DNA from: Bacteroidales bacterium H10
GTDB taxonomy: Bacteria > Bacteroidota > Bacteroidia > Bacteroidales > Muribaculaceae
Assembly: GCA_001701295.1 (NCBI GenBank)
Contig: DAAV01000046.1
Location: forward strand, 15,510 to 20,535
Direction: 5' to 3'
DNA: 5,026 nt
Shown: piece after piece, positions 1 through 5,026 of the stretch
Position numbering within the stretch: position 1 is the stretch's first letter
Layout: each line of letters begins with the position of its first letter
Translations under genes and position numbers: made by a program
Notes under the pieces: generated by a model
What the model saw: only the letters and a program-made list of their open reading frames with translations
The model's database searches: none
What the model was told of the DNA's origin: nothing

Positions 1-653
1 GAATTTATGGACTTTCCCTTTGCCGTCCTTAACTGAGTCTGTCTTGGGATAGACTGTGACCGCACAGTCGGCACACATGAGTTCCACCTGTCGCAGGCTC
101 ATGCTCCAAAGATAATAAAAGGGAGGTGTTACCGGGACGCCGAAGACTCTGAGGGGTTCTGCGAGCCACGGACGTTCTTTGCAGATTTCCCACGACTGTC
201 CGTAGAAAGTTCTTGAAGGATAGCTTTTGCTTCCGCCCGATTCATCTTCATCACTGTCTCCCTCGTCTCTATCAGTAATGTGGTATTTAGCGAGTACACC
301 GCAAGAGCCGCAATTGCTTTTTTTTTAATCAGCGCGACAGCTTCGGCAATCTCAATATCGCGGTACTGTCTTATGTAGAAATAAAACCGCCATAGAAACC
401 ACCAAAGAAATTTAATCTTGAAATATCCGTTGAGACGGGCGGCGGCAAGACATTGGCAGCCTACGGAAAGCTCGTCCTCGCTTTTCTTGACCATGATCCG
501 TGATATTTTGTGTAGGCCCCAACCGTTGAGATCGCGGAATACGAAACGCCTGCCACGGATGGTTATGTATTCTTTGTCATTGTCTACTATACTCTCCAGC
601 TCTCGTTCATCGTCAATTGTCGGCTGTAGCGGTGCTTTGATTTTTCTTGCCAT
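1..653 (-). CDS. Tail assembly chaperone, predicted -1 frameshift fusion (gpGT-like, partial)
   Basis: This product shares the first 112 residues with the 174-aa chaperone. It then switches to the -1 frame at the A9 run and reads from AGC (318-316) to the left edge, 106 more residues without a stop. The -1 segment begins SNCGSCGVLAKYHITDRDEG, has an acidic linker (DSDEDESGG), then FYGQSWEICKERPWLAEPLR, FGVPVTPPFYYLWSMSLRQV and ELMCADCAVTVYPKTD. It looks like genuine protein: aromatic and hydrophobic residues are well spaced and there is a 'PFYYLW.MSLRQVELM' helix. The -1 frame has stop codons just upstream of the run (TAA overlapping it, and a TGA further up). Its first ATG is at 102, 72 codons after the run; no GTG or TTG precedes it. 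Independent initiation is therefore unlikely. In lambda the T part of gpGT binds the tube protein and brings it to the tape measure complex. The C terminus lies outside the window. Confidence 0.75.
129..653 (-). CDS. Tail assembly chaperone, zero-frame product (gpG-like)
   Basis: The gene encodes 174 aa, ATG at 653, TAA at 129-131. No clear Shine-Dalgarno is visible (ACACAGAT before the ATG). It follows the tube gene and the hairpin, the place of lambda gene G, whose product coats the tape measure protein during tail assembly and is absent from the finished tail. The N-terminal half has short strands (KEYITIRGRRFVFRDLNGW) and helices. Residues about 78-95 form an unusually aromatic stretch (FKIKFLWWFLWRFYFYIRQY), followed by a helix EIAEAVALIKKK. 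This is too short and too flanked by charge for a confident membrane span and more likely a buried amphipathic helix. Residues 110-112 are the three lysines of the A9 run; after it the zero frame continues for 62 residues and ends in a Ser-rich tail (NPSESSASR). The assignment rests on position, size and the -1 frame extension. Confidence 0.78.
   Translation of the reverse strand: MARKIKAPLQPTIDDERELESIVDNDKEYITIRGRRFVFRDLNGWGLHKISRIMVKKSEDELSVGCQCLAAARLNGYFKIKFLWWFLWRFYFYIRQYRDIEIAEAVALIKKKAIAALAVYSLNTTLLIETRETVMKMNRAEAKAILQELSTDSRGKSAKNVRGSQNPSESSASR
318..326 (-). other. A9 slippery run, predicted -1 frameshift site
   Basis: The minus strand reads ATT AAA AAA AAA GCA in the zero frame. The last seven A residues form the ideal heptamer A AAA AAA, on which two lysyl-tRNAs can re-pair one base back. 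The codon after the run then becomes AGC instead of GCA. By eye I see no upstream Shine-Dalgarno-like stimulator and only a weak downstream hairpin (GGTGT with ATACC, about 17-40 bases past the run). The length of the run would also allow RNA polymerase slippage. Confidence 0.72.
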
Positions 654-660
654 ATCTGTG

Positions 661-694
661 TATTAAAAGGGCGACGGCATTCCTACCGCCGCCC
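661..694 (-). terminator. Intrinsic terminator-like hairpin after the tube gene
   Basis: On the minus strand GGGCGGCGG (686-694) can pair with CCGTCGCCC (669-677). This gives a 9-bp GC-rich stem with one G-U pair and an 8-base loop (678-685). TTTT (665-668) follows, then AATA. It starts 23 bases after the tube stop and ends 15 bases before the chaperone ATG at 653. The T tract is short, so termination is likely partial. Partial termination here would lower chaperone relative to tube protein. Because the hairpin lies so close to the next start, it might also limit ribosome access. Confidence 0.65.
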
Positions 695-717
695 TCCGGT
701 TGTCGGGTAAGTTCGGG

Positions 718-1290
718 TTATGCTCCGGCTGTAACGGATGTCTTGATACCTATGTAGTAGTCGGCACCGGTGCTGTCGGGAATAGGAGTGATCACACAGT
801 TGAAATATGAGGGATTGTCACCGTCTCCGAGGACCGGAGTCGCGAAGATCTCCACATTGGGGAGGTAGACGCACACCTTTTCGTCGTCGGAAACGAACAG
901 GAGCGAGCATTCCACTTTTTTCGGAGTTGCCGAATAACCTTGGAATTTGATACCGAGGGTCGCGTTGTTCGACTCGGCACCCTTCTTATTACCGAGAAGA
1001 GAGGCGATGTCATCGGAGAACGACGGAACCTGGAACGAAATATCCGGATCTCCCTTTTTTGCATAGGAAGTCCAGTTGGTCTGGTCGATCAGCTTAACGC
1101 GGGTAACGTCAGCCTCGCCCATATTAAAGGTGACGGATTCATCAAGAATTGGAAGTTTGAAGTCAAAGGTTCCTGTCAGAGCTGACGGAAGCTTGTTTAC
1201 TTCTTTATTGAGAAATACTTTCTCAACACGTCCGAGGACATCGTGAAGATCGCTCGGGTTCTTGGTGGCGGTGATTTCAGTTGTTGCCAT
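718..1290 (-). CDS. Major tail (tube) protein
   Basis: The gene encodes 190 aa, ATG at 1290, TAA at 718-720, 12 bases after the terminator-protein stop. The protein is acidic and beta-rich, of a length usual for siphovirus tube proteins. After the N-terminal arm it has strands with GTFDFKLPIL and DESVTFNMGEADVTRVKLID, a Trp-containing loop (TNWTSYAKKGD), DISFQVPSF, a helix (SDDIASLLGNKK), then strands GIKFQGYSATPKKVECSLLFVS and KVCVYLPNVEIFATPVL, and a final strand pair with DYYIGIKTSV. The order 'tube strand, S/D..I..LL helix, strand, VYLPNVEIF' is that of hexamer-forming tail tube proteins, where the helix packs between the two beta sheets. It is followed by a hairpin with a T tract, then by the tail chaperone gene, as expected for the tube gene. 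There is no fused immunoglobulin-like decoration domain. Confidence 0.85.
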   Translation of the reverse strand: MATTEITATKNPSDLHDVLGRVEKVFLNKEVNKLPSALTGTFDFKLPILDESVTFNMGEADVTRVKLIDQTNWTSYAKKGDPDISFQVPSFSDDIASLLGNKKGAESNNATLGIKFQGYSATPKKVECSLLFVSDDEKVCVYLPNVEIFATPVLGDGDNPSYFNCVITPIPDSTGADYYIGIKTSVTAGA

Positions 1291-1302
1291 GATTTATCGG
1301 GT

Positions 1303-1731
1303 TTAGAGAGTGAATTTTTCTGTTGGATGAATGTTAAAATCCTTATGGATTCGGATGTTGAACTGAATGATGAGCGAGTGAAATCCTGCACCGTCGGAAC
1401 CTCCGGGAAGAAGAACGGGGCGAGTAGCGAGGTAGAAGTCAGAGCGGATCGGAAAGAGTGAGCAGACGGCATCCTGCATAAGTTCGAGAATGACGCTGTT
1501 TTCCAAGCCCCCCTGAACGTCGTGTGCGAAAACCGTAATCTGCCCCGTCGTGAGCTGATAGGTGTCTCCCGGCTGAGTTATGCGCTGAGAGAGCCGTATC
1601 AGCAGAAATTCCTCCATCTGTTCGCCCACGGCATTGGGACGCGTCGTGATGAAGCGGTTCGGCGTGATGTCGGCTGTCAGATCATAGAGCGACTGCAACA
1701 CGTTCATGCGGGGGTAGACGATAGCACTCAT
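1303..1731 (-). CDS. Tail completion / tail terminator protein (lambda gpU-like position)
   Basis: The gene encodes 142 aa, ATG at 1731, TAA at 1303-1305. It starts 2 bases after the stop of the preceding gene, so translation is probably coupled; no Shine-Dalgarno is visible. The protein has an N-terminal helix (MNVLQSLYDLTADI), a region NRFITTRPNAVGEQMEEFLLIRLS, a strand pair (TYQLTTGQITVFAHDV), a helix (NSVILELMQDAVCSLFPI) and two closing strands with an intervening Gly-rich loop (LLPGGSDGAGFHSLIIQFNIRI). This alpha/beta order, with a mid-protein helix and a strong last strand, is that of tail terminators such as lambda gpU, SPP1 gp17 and HK97 gp10-neighbour proteins, which form a ring ending tail tube growth and bind the head. 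Position directly before the tail tube gene is the classical one. The function is inferred from gene order and predicted fold. Confidence 0.72.
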   Translation of the reverse strand: MSAIVYPRMNVLQSLYDLTADITPNRFITTRPNAVGEQMEEFLLIRLSQRITQPGDTYQLTTGQITVFAHDVQGGLENSVILELMQDAVCSLFPIRSDFYLATRPVLLPGGSDGAGFHSLIIQFNIRIHKDFNIHPTEKFTL

Positions 1732-1733
1732 GG

Positions 1734-2270
1734 TTAGGCAGGTATTGGTTTAAAGAACTGAGAATGATACGCCTTGAAGTAATCCACAGAGCCGGTCATA
1801 GTGTCGGCGTTATAGACATTTTCCTCATAAGTGGCATATTCAACGCCGTTCGCGATTACCACCGTCCAGCCGTTCGGATTGGCTCGATATGACTGAATGA
1901 AGGCTATCGCGCGTTCCGGCTCGGTTGAACCATTGTGTGGTGCAGTTCCTTTTGTCGGAAACATAGAATGTTGAATCTCTCCATCCCATCTCTGTCTGCC
2001 CGGCTGATAACGGTAGACCTTATGCGTGAGCGGTTTTGGTATACTCTCCCATGAACCGCGCATATAGGCTAATTTACCCTTGACAAACACCCCGACGACA
2101 TATGAGTTGATAGTATTGCCTGTCATGTTGTGCCCGTCCGCGATTCGCTTCTTCACCACATAGTCAAGCATATCATTCGCCATCGGGATAAGAATCTGAT
2201 TGACGATATGATCCTCAATCAGTTTCTTGGCTTTTGCTGTCCCGTTCTGTAATGCGGCCACGTTGCTCAT
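1734..2270 (-). CDS. HK97 gp10-like neck / minor tail protein
   Basis: The gene encodes 178 aa, ATG at 2270, TAA at 1734-1736. It begins 4 bases after the head-closure stop, without a visible Shine-Dalgarno. The N-terminal third is an amphipathic helix (AKAKKLIEDHIVNQILIPMANDMLDYVVKK in two parts, about residues 13-42). It leads into HNMTGNTINSYVVGVF, which matches the 'TGnL..Si' signature of the HK97 gp10 family, where a helix is followed by a conserved TGN and a strand. Near the C terminus VVIANGVEYATYEE matches the second family hallmark, a strand then 'YA.y.E'. These proteins act at the head-tail joining interface during neck and tail maturation. The insert between the two motifs (about residues 60-130, with WESIPKPL and a Gly/Pro-rich segment) is longer than in the short HK97 protein. 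Gene order before the tail-terminator gene supports the assignment. Confidence 0.75.
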   Translation of the reverse strand: MSNVAALQNGTAKAKKLIEDHIVNQILIPMANDMLDYVVKKRIADGHNMTGNTINSYVVGVFVKGKLAYMRGSWESIPKPLTHKVYRYQPGRQRWDGEIQHSMFPTKGTAPHNGSTEPERAIAFIQSYRANPNGWTVVIANGVEYATYEENVYNADTMTGSVDYFKAYHSQFFKPIPA

Positions 2271-2274
2271 GACT

Positions 2275-2628
2275 TTAGTTGCTTGAAGTGTTACACAATA
2301 CCGCTGTTCCGCCGCCCATGAGCTGCGTGGCGTCGATCATGACAATTCGCATTCCTTTTTCAGTGCCGATAATGTCGGTAACGTCTATGAAGTCTCCTTT
2401 TTGGATTCCCTTGACGATACCCGGCACGCTCACACGGTAGTCTGCAATGTCAACTTTTCCGGTCGTATTGCTTCCGGTGTTGAATGTGCGGATATTAGTG
2501 GAGCTGCTTTTACGGCATACACCTTTGTATAGCTCCTTGAGCGTACCGCCTCCGAAGCTTGTGGCTCCTTCCTTGCGGTATATCACACACTGATGCGGAA
2601 AACGGGGATTGTTCATCTTCTGCGCCAT
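2275..2628 (-). CDS. Head-closure (stopper) protein, SPP1 gp16 / HK97 gp7-like
   Basis: I place the start at the ATG at 2628 (MAQKMNNPRF), giving 117 aa and a 16-base overlap with the connector gene. This ATG has the only good Shine-Dalgarno in the window, AAGAGG 9 bases upstream. The frame also has an ATG at 2688, which would add 20 basic residues and overlap the connector by 76 bases; I consider this less likely because the recognisable fold starts at FPHQCVIYRK. The protein is beta-rich: an opening strand pair, a Gly loop (SFGGGTLKELYKGVCRK), a polar flexible loop (TFNTGSNTTGK), then ADYRVSVPGI, the turn KGDFIDVTDI and a closing strand pair GMRIVMIDATQ and TAVLCN. The 'ADYRVSVP...GD.IDV' layout is characteristic of small barrel proteins that close the portal channel after DNA packaging and form the tail docking site. 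Confidence 0.75.
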   Translation of the reverse strand: MAQKMNNPRFPHQCVIYRKEGATSFGGGTLKELYKGVCRKSSSTNIRTFNTGSNTTGKVDIADYRVSVPGIVKGIQKGDFIDVTDIIGTEKGMRIVMIDATQLMGGGTAVLCNTSSN

Positions 2629-3023
2629 ACTCTCATACCTCTTGCGTGGACTTTGATTGTTGATTTCCTTAGCACCTTTTCGCCCCATTTCTCGCGTAGC
2701 TCGACATATTTCTCATACCATCTGCGGAGATTTTCTCCGCTTACGGTCCAGCCTCCGGAAGTACTGCTCCATGAGCCGTCAACCTCTTTACTTGTCGCGC
2801 CTCCTACGGGCTGGTCGCACAACTTGTAGTAGGCTTCTGCCTCGGCCAGCTCAATCTCCCTTTCAGTCAGATCGTCGTATGGGGTATTGTATGCGAGCTT
2901 GCGTTTCCGGAGCACCACCCGAATATCTCCCTCTGTCAGAAGGGGAGATATTTCGGATAGATGCTGACCTATCGTGTCGGATCCGATGAACTCGGGGCAG
3001 TTGCAGGAATCAATCTCGCTCAT
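2613..3023 (-). CDS. Head-tail connector / adaptor protein (gp6/gp15-like position)
   Basis: The gene encodes 136 aa, ATG at 3023, TGA at 2613-2615. It starts 6 bases after the capsid stop; a weak AAGG lies 12 bases upstream of the ATG. The protein is small and helical. After a short N-terminal piece with NCPEFIG come helices around residues 30-75 (LTEGDIRVVLRKRKLAY, TEREIELAEAEAYYKLCD), a Gly/Ser loop containing DGSWSSTSGGWTVS, and a C-terminal helix (NLRRWYEKYVELREKWGE) with a basic tail ending MRVWRRR. A compact helical bundle encoded directly after the capsid gene and before the head-closure gene is typical of adaptors that dock under the portal (HK97 gp6, SPP1 gp15). The first helix pair and the recurring 'AEAYYKL' type helix suit that fold. 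The role is inferred mainly from gene order and helical pattern; its sequence is too divergent for me to name a family. Confidence 0.7.
   Translation of the reverse strand: MSEIDSCNCPEFIGSDTIGQHLSEISPLLTEGDIRVVLRKRKLAYNTPYDDLTEREIELAEAEAYYKLCDQPVGGATSKEVDGSWSSTSGGWTVSGENLRRWYEKYVELREKWGEKVLRKSTIKVHARGMRVWRRR
2638..2643 (-). promoter_or_regulatory. Shine-Dalgarno deciding the head-closure start
   Basis: On the minus strand AAGAGG lies inside the 3' end of the connector gene, 9 bases before the ATG at 2628. It favours this start over the upstream ATG at 2688, which has no such element. It is notable because the other starts in the window have no comparable site. The match to the anti-Shine-Dalgarno is moderate, and it could be coincidental since the bases also encode the connector's Arg-rich tail. 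Confidence 0.5.
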
Positions 3024-3029
3024 AGGTTA

Positions 3030-4235
3030 TCAACCTTGGATTTTGAGGTAGTACATGTGACGGGTTTTCTGAGGCACGCACAAGCCCATAACCTCGGACT
3101 TGATAACCTGCACCATGTTTTCGTCATTAAATACCTGACGGAGCAGAGTGCGTCCACCGTCGTACCAAGCGACACGAGCACCGGGCGTCTGCATTACCTG
3201 TATTTTGCCAAACTGAGCGTCGCCTATCGCACCATCGGGCACATATACCAGTACGTCATCGTTGAACGATACAACTTCGGTCGTGTCAATCTTGCGGGTC
3301 GTAGGATTGAACTTCTCGATGAATGCTTTGTCGTCAATGACACGGATGGTTGTGCCTATGGCTTCCTCGATATACGCCTTGATTTTCGCATCGGGGATAG
3401 TTTTGCCGAATGCGAGCTGCTGAGTGGCATCTGTAATGTCGGGGCGATTGGAGAGAACATAACCGATACGGAAGTAGTCGAGTTTGACGATTGCGCGCCA
3501 AGTCTTTTTGGAGCACTCCCAGTGTCCCGGGCCGGCGGCGTCAACTTCTTCGGCATTGGTCTGCACATCCTGCATGACCTCAATAGGTATGATGGACTTT
3601 CCTACAGTGGTGTTCTGTGTGATTGTTCCGTTTGCGGCACGTTTGTACCACTTGCTTTCCATGATGTTCTTGTCGGGAACACCGAAGTCAAGCTCGATGG
3701 CAATGCCGAACGGATTGTTTTTCTTATCGATCACGAGCTTGCCGAAGTTCGACACAATCTGATTTCGCTGATAACGGAAAGTATTGTAGTTGCCGCCGAG
3801 AAGCGAGTCTACATTGTTGAAAAGAAGCTCCATTACAAGTTCGTCGGTGTTGCTGGGATATACGCCGGTCTCCTGCGCAATGAGAGTCTTTTCGCGAATC
3901 ATCTTGCGGTTGAGGACAAGTTCGTGCTTGAAGATGGGGATTCCGCCCATCTGATACACCATGCCGTCCGTTGATTTGGTGGGACCGTCCGAATCCTCGT
4001 CAACGTATGCAGCCATAGTATAGGGGCGGATCGTTGCCTCAATCTGGGCGTATGTCGGGTTAATCTTGATTTCGGGATTCAGCGGGAAACCCATCTGCTC
4101 GAAAGTCCGCTCGGCATTGTATTTCTCGGCGAACATATCATTTACCCAACGGCTAAGAGCCTCGTCACCCGTATAGCCCATAGACGCGAGTCCATTGGCT
4201 ACGACATCGTAAAATTCTTTGGTTCTTGCGTACAT
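3030..4235 (-). CDS. Major capsid protein, lambda gpE-like (HK97 fold)
   Basis: The gene encodes 401 aa, ATG at 4235, TGA at 3030-3032. It builds the icosahedral shell. It is the longest complete gene here, soluble, with no signal or membrane segment, and lies between the decoration and connector genes. An N-terminal arm (about residues 1-75) precedes a section with a polar loop (DEDSDGPTKSTDG) and the stretch GGIPIFKHELVLNRKMIREK, resembling the part of lambda gpE that carries its conserved Lys/His and arginine-rich segment. The C-terminal third contains an A-domain-like helix (DAKIKAYIEEAIGTTIRVID), then VLVYVPDGAIGDAQFG, matching in position the 'FLPDNTMVLGNTQ' segment of lambda gpE, and a final strand region ending HMYYLKIQG. 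Length is slightly above lambda gpE (341 aa). No maturation protease site or delta domain is evident, which fits a separate scaffold. Capsid assignment is strong; placement in the gpE family is by pattern only. Confidence 0.88.
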   Translation of the reverse strand: MYARTKEFYDVVANGLASMGYTGDEALSRWVNDMFAEKYNAERTFEQMGFPLNPEIKINPTYAQIEATIRPYTMAAYVDEDSDGPTKSTDGMVYQMGGIPIFKHELVLNRKMIREKTLIAQETGVYPSNTDELVMELLFNNVDSLLGGNYNTFRYQRNQIVSNFGKLVIDKKNNPFGIAIELDFGVPDKNIMESKWYKRAANGTITQNTTVGKSIIPIEVMQDVQTNAEEVDAAGPGHWECSKKTWRAIVKLDYFRIGYVLSNRPDITDATQQLAFGKTIPDAKIKAYIEEAIGTTIRVIDDKAFIEKFNPTTRKIDTTEVVSFNDDVLVYVPDGAIGDAQFGKIQVMQTPGARVAWYDGGRTLLRQVFNDENMVQVIKSEVMGLCVPQKTRHMYYLKIQG

Positions 4236-4246
4236 AGTAATTCAGT

Positions 4247-4687
4247 TTAGGGTTCGGTGGTTGCATCTGCGGCATATTCCGCACCTTCGCGCATGAATGA
4301 GATCATAGGAAGTTTGCCGTTGTTTTCCACGGCAAGAGGAATACCGTCAACTCCGGCACGATCTGCGTAGATTTTGCCGGAGGCCACGATTGCGCCAGAA
4401 GCGAGCACAGGATTGGAGGGGATGCAGATGTCGTTGTAGATAAGTCCGTTGACTTTTGCAAGTTTGTCGGCGGCATCGGAAGCCTTGACTATTTCGATGG
4501 TGTTTGCCTGCTGGTCGAAAATGGCCATCGAGCCTGCGGGAATTACATCCCCGGGTTGGTACTGCGACACATCAAGATTTCCACCGAAATGCTCAACGCG
4601 GTCTACGCGCACCCAAACGACATGATTGCCCCCAAACTCGGCTCTGTAAGAGCCGATCGTATTGAATGTTCCGTTAACTTTAGGCAT
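4247..4687 (-). CDS. Probable head decoration / head-fiber protein
   Basis: The gene encodes 146 aa, ATG at 4687, TAA at 4247-4249. No Shine-Dalgarno is visible; the start is preceded by the A-rich stretch AACAAACA. The predicted protein is beta-rich without a signal peptide or membrane segment. The middle has the pattern GDVIPAGSMAIFD, then a helix (ASDAADKLAKV), then GLIYNDICIP and a short strand pair SGAIVASGKIYADRAG. This 'PAG...GLI..D......A.V..G.VY..R' arrangement recurs in small capsid decoration and head-fiber proteins encoded just upstream of the capsid gene in many siphophages. Such proteins bind the outside of the expanded shell and stabilise it. It sits 11 bases upstream of the capsid gene, so both are likely translated from one message at high level. 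The decoration role is inferred from this pattern and the position; I cannot name the exact family. Confidence 0.7.
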   Translation of the reverse strand: MPKVNGTFNTIGSYRAEFGGNHVVWVRVDRVEHFGGNLDVSQYQPGDVIPAGSMAIFDQQANTIEIVKASDAADKLAKVNGLIYNDICIPSNPVLASGAIVASGKIYADRAGVDGIPLAVENNGKLPMISFMREGAEYAADATTEP

Positions 4688-4708
4688 TGTTTGTTTGGAT
4701 TTTGGTTG

Positions 4709-5026
4709 TTACTGATTTTCTTTTTTTGGCAGTTTCCCGGCGCGGCGCATCTTTTCCTTGAAAGCCTCACGTCGTTCCTTTGCCTGCTGCTCCGCCTCTT
4801 TGCTTGCGCCTGGTCTGCCGGAACTTCCATAAGGGGCTGCCCCTTCGCCCATGTAGCGGCGAAGTTTCTGTTCATAGAGTTTCTTGGCATTGGCGGTGAC
4901 ATCTTCGGCGGTGTCATTGTCGTCGACCCGCACAGCTTCCACGGCATCGGCCCAAATCGCTTCATTCGCGACTTTCAGCGACTTTCCCTTTGCGGTCACT
5001 TCGGAGCGCAAAGCGGCTATAGATGC
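4709..5026 (-). CDS. C-terminal part of a charged head-morphogenesis protein, possibly scaffold (partial)
   Basis: The frame is open to the right edge of the window: reading inward from 5026 gives ASIAALRSEV and ends at a TAA (4709-4711). A TTG start at 5011 is possible on paper, but the frame continues upstream without a stop, so I treat the gene as cut by the edge. The visible 105 residues are hydrophilic, with a glycine/proline-rich hinge (GEGAAPYGSSGRPGAS) followed by a strongly charged, probably helical tail ending KLPKKENQ. It lies 21 bases upstream of the probable decoration gene and two genes before the major capsid gene, where phages often encode a scaffolding protein or prohead protease-scaffold. 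A basic helical C terminus is what scaffolds use to touch the capsid protein. No catalytic motif is visible in this part. The scaffold role rests on position and composition only; an unrelated minor head protein is possible. Confidence 0.6.
   Translation of the reverse strand, partial: ASIAALRSEVTAKGKSLKVANEAIWADAVEAVRVDDNDTAEDVTANAKKLYEQKLRRYMGEGAAPYGSSGRPGASKEAEQQAKERREAFKEKMRRAGKLPKKENQ

Noticed and set aside
105..115. TATCTTTG on the minus strand, similar to the Bacteroidota -7 box TAnnTTTG
   Set aside because: It lies inside the coding -1 frame (encoding YYLW) and has no TTG element at the expected distance upstream. It is more likely chance.
240..320. CxxC motifs (NCGSC, MCADC) in the frameshift segment as a zinc site
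   Set aside because: Only two pairs, far apart and separated by an acidic linker, with no supporting His or Cys pattern. The first pair follows immediately on the slip site and may simply be linker.
418..666. Plus-strand frame opposite the chaperone gene
   Set aside because: The translation is Arg/Ser-rich without structure and is antisense to a gene whose both frames look real.
1197..1472. Open frame on the minus strand overlapping the tube and terminator-protein genes
   Set aside because: Its translation is low-complexity and Ser/Phe/Pro-rich, and it overlaps two well-supported genes in another frame. It is a shadow frame.
2961..3974. Long 337-codon open frame on the plus strand
   Set aside because: It lies antisense to the capsid gene, which has a clear fold pattern and fits the operon. 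The antisense frame has no ribosome site, crosses two gene boundaries, and its translation shows no recognisable domain. Long antisense frames are common opposite genes with biased third positions.
4603..4965. 120-codon minus-strand frame over the decoration and scaffold region
   Set aside because: It overlaps two genes with better composition and is rich in Arg, Met, Pro and Asn, as out-of-frame translations are. No start signal is visible.
5011..5011. TTG start for the rightmost gene
   Set aside because: The frame is open upstream to the window edge with sensible residues (ASIAAL), so an internal TTG start is unnecessary.

Overview
The window is a slice of the virion-structure operon of a tailed phage or prophage. 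It probably belongs to a long-tailed siphovirus. Every convincing gene is on the minus strand, so the operon reads from position 5026 down to position 1. The genes are packed with gaps of 2 to about 65 bases or short overlaps. No tRNA, integrase, CRISPR array, insertion sequence or convincing promoter is visible. Almost no gene has a Shine-Dalgarno sequence; starts are preceded by A-rich or featureless sequence. That, plus a general resemblance of the proteins to phages of gut Bacteroidales, makes a Bacteroidota host my best guess, but this is inference and not proof.

Head region, in order of transcription: the C-terminal end of a charged protein cut by the right edge (4709-5026, possibly a scaffolding protein), a probable head decoration or head-fiber protein (4247-4687), and the major capsid protein (3030-4235, lambda gpE-like). 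Neck region: a head-tail connector/adaptor (2613-3023), a head-closure protein (2275-2628, start revised), an HK97 gp10-like neck/minor tail protein (1734-2270) and a tail-completion/terminator protein (1303-1731). Tail region: the major tail tube protein (718-1290), a hairpin with a T tract resembling an intrinsic terminator (661-694), and a tail assembly chaperone (129-653). The tape measure gene would be expected beyond the left edge.

The most interesting point is at the left end. The chaperone gene carries a run of nine A residues read as three Lys codons (318-326). Directly after it the -1 frame opens and stays open to the window edge, encoding 106 well-formed residues with no ATG, GTG or TTG codon in the first 72. 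This is the layout of a programmed -1 frameshift giving a short chaperone (174 aa, like lambda gpG) and a longer fusion (at least 218 aa, like lambda gpGT). A start-codon-based gene caller would miss the extension and leave positions 1-128 looking non-coding.

Together the genes form the shell, seal and adapt the DNA exit, cap and build the tail tube, and supply the chaperones that load the tape measure. The hairpin between tube and chaperone probably lets the abundant tube protein be made in excess over the chaperones. No wholly new system is evident; the module order is classical, though the sequences are divergent.
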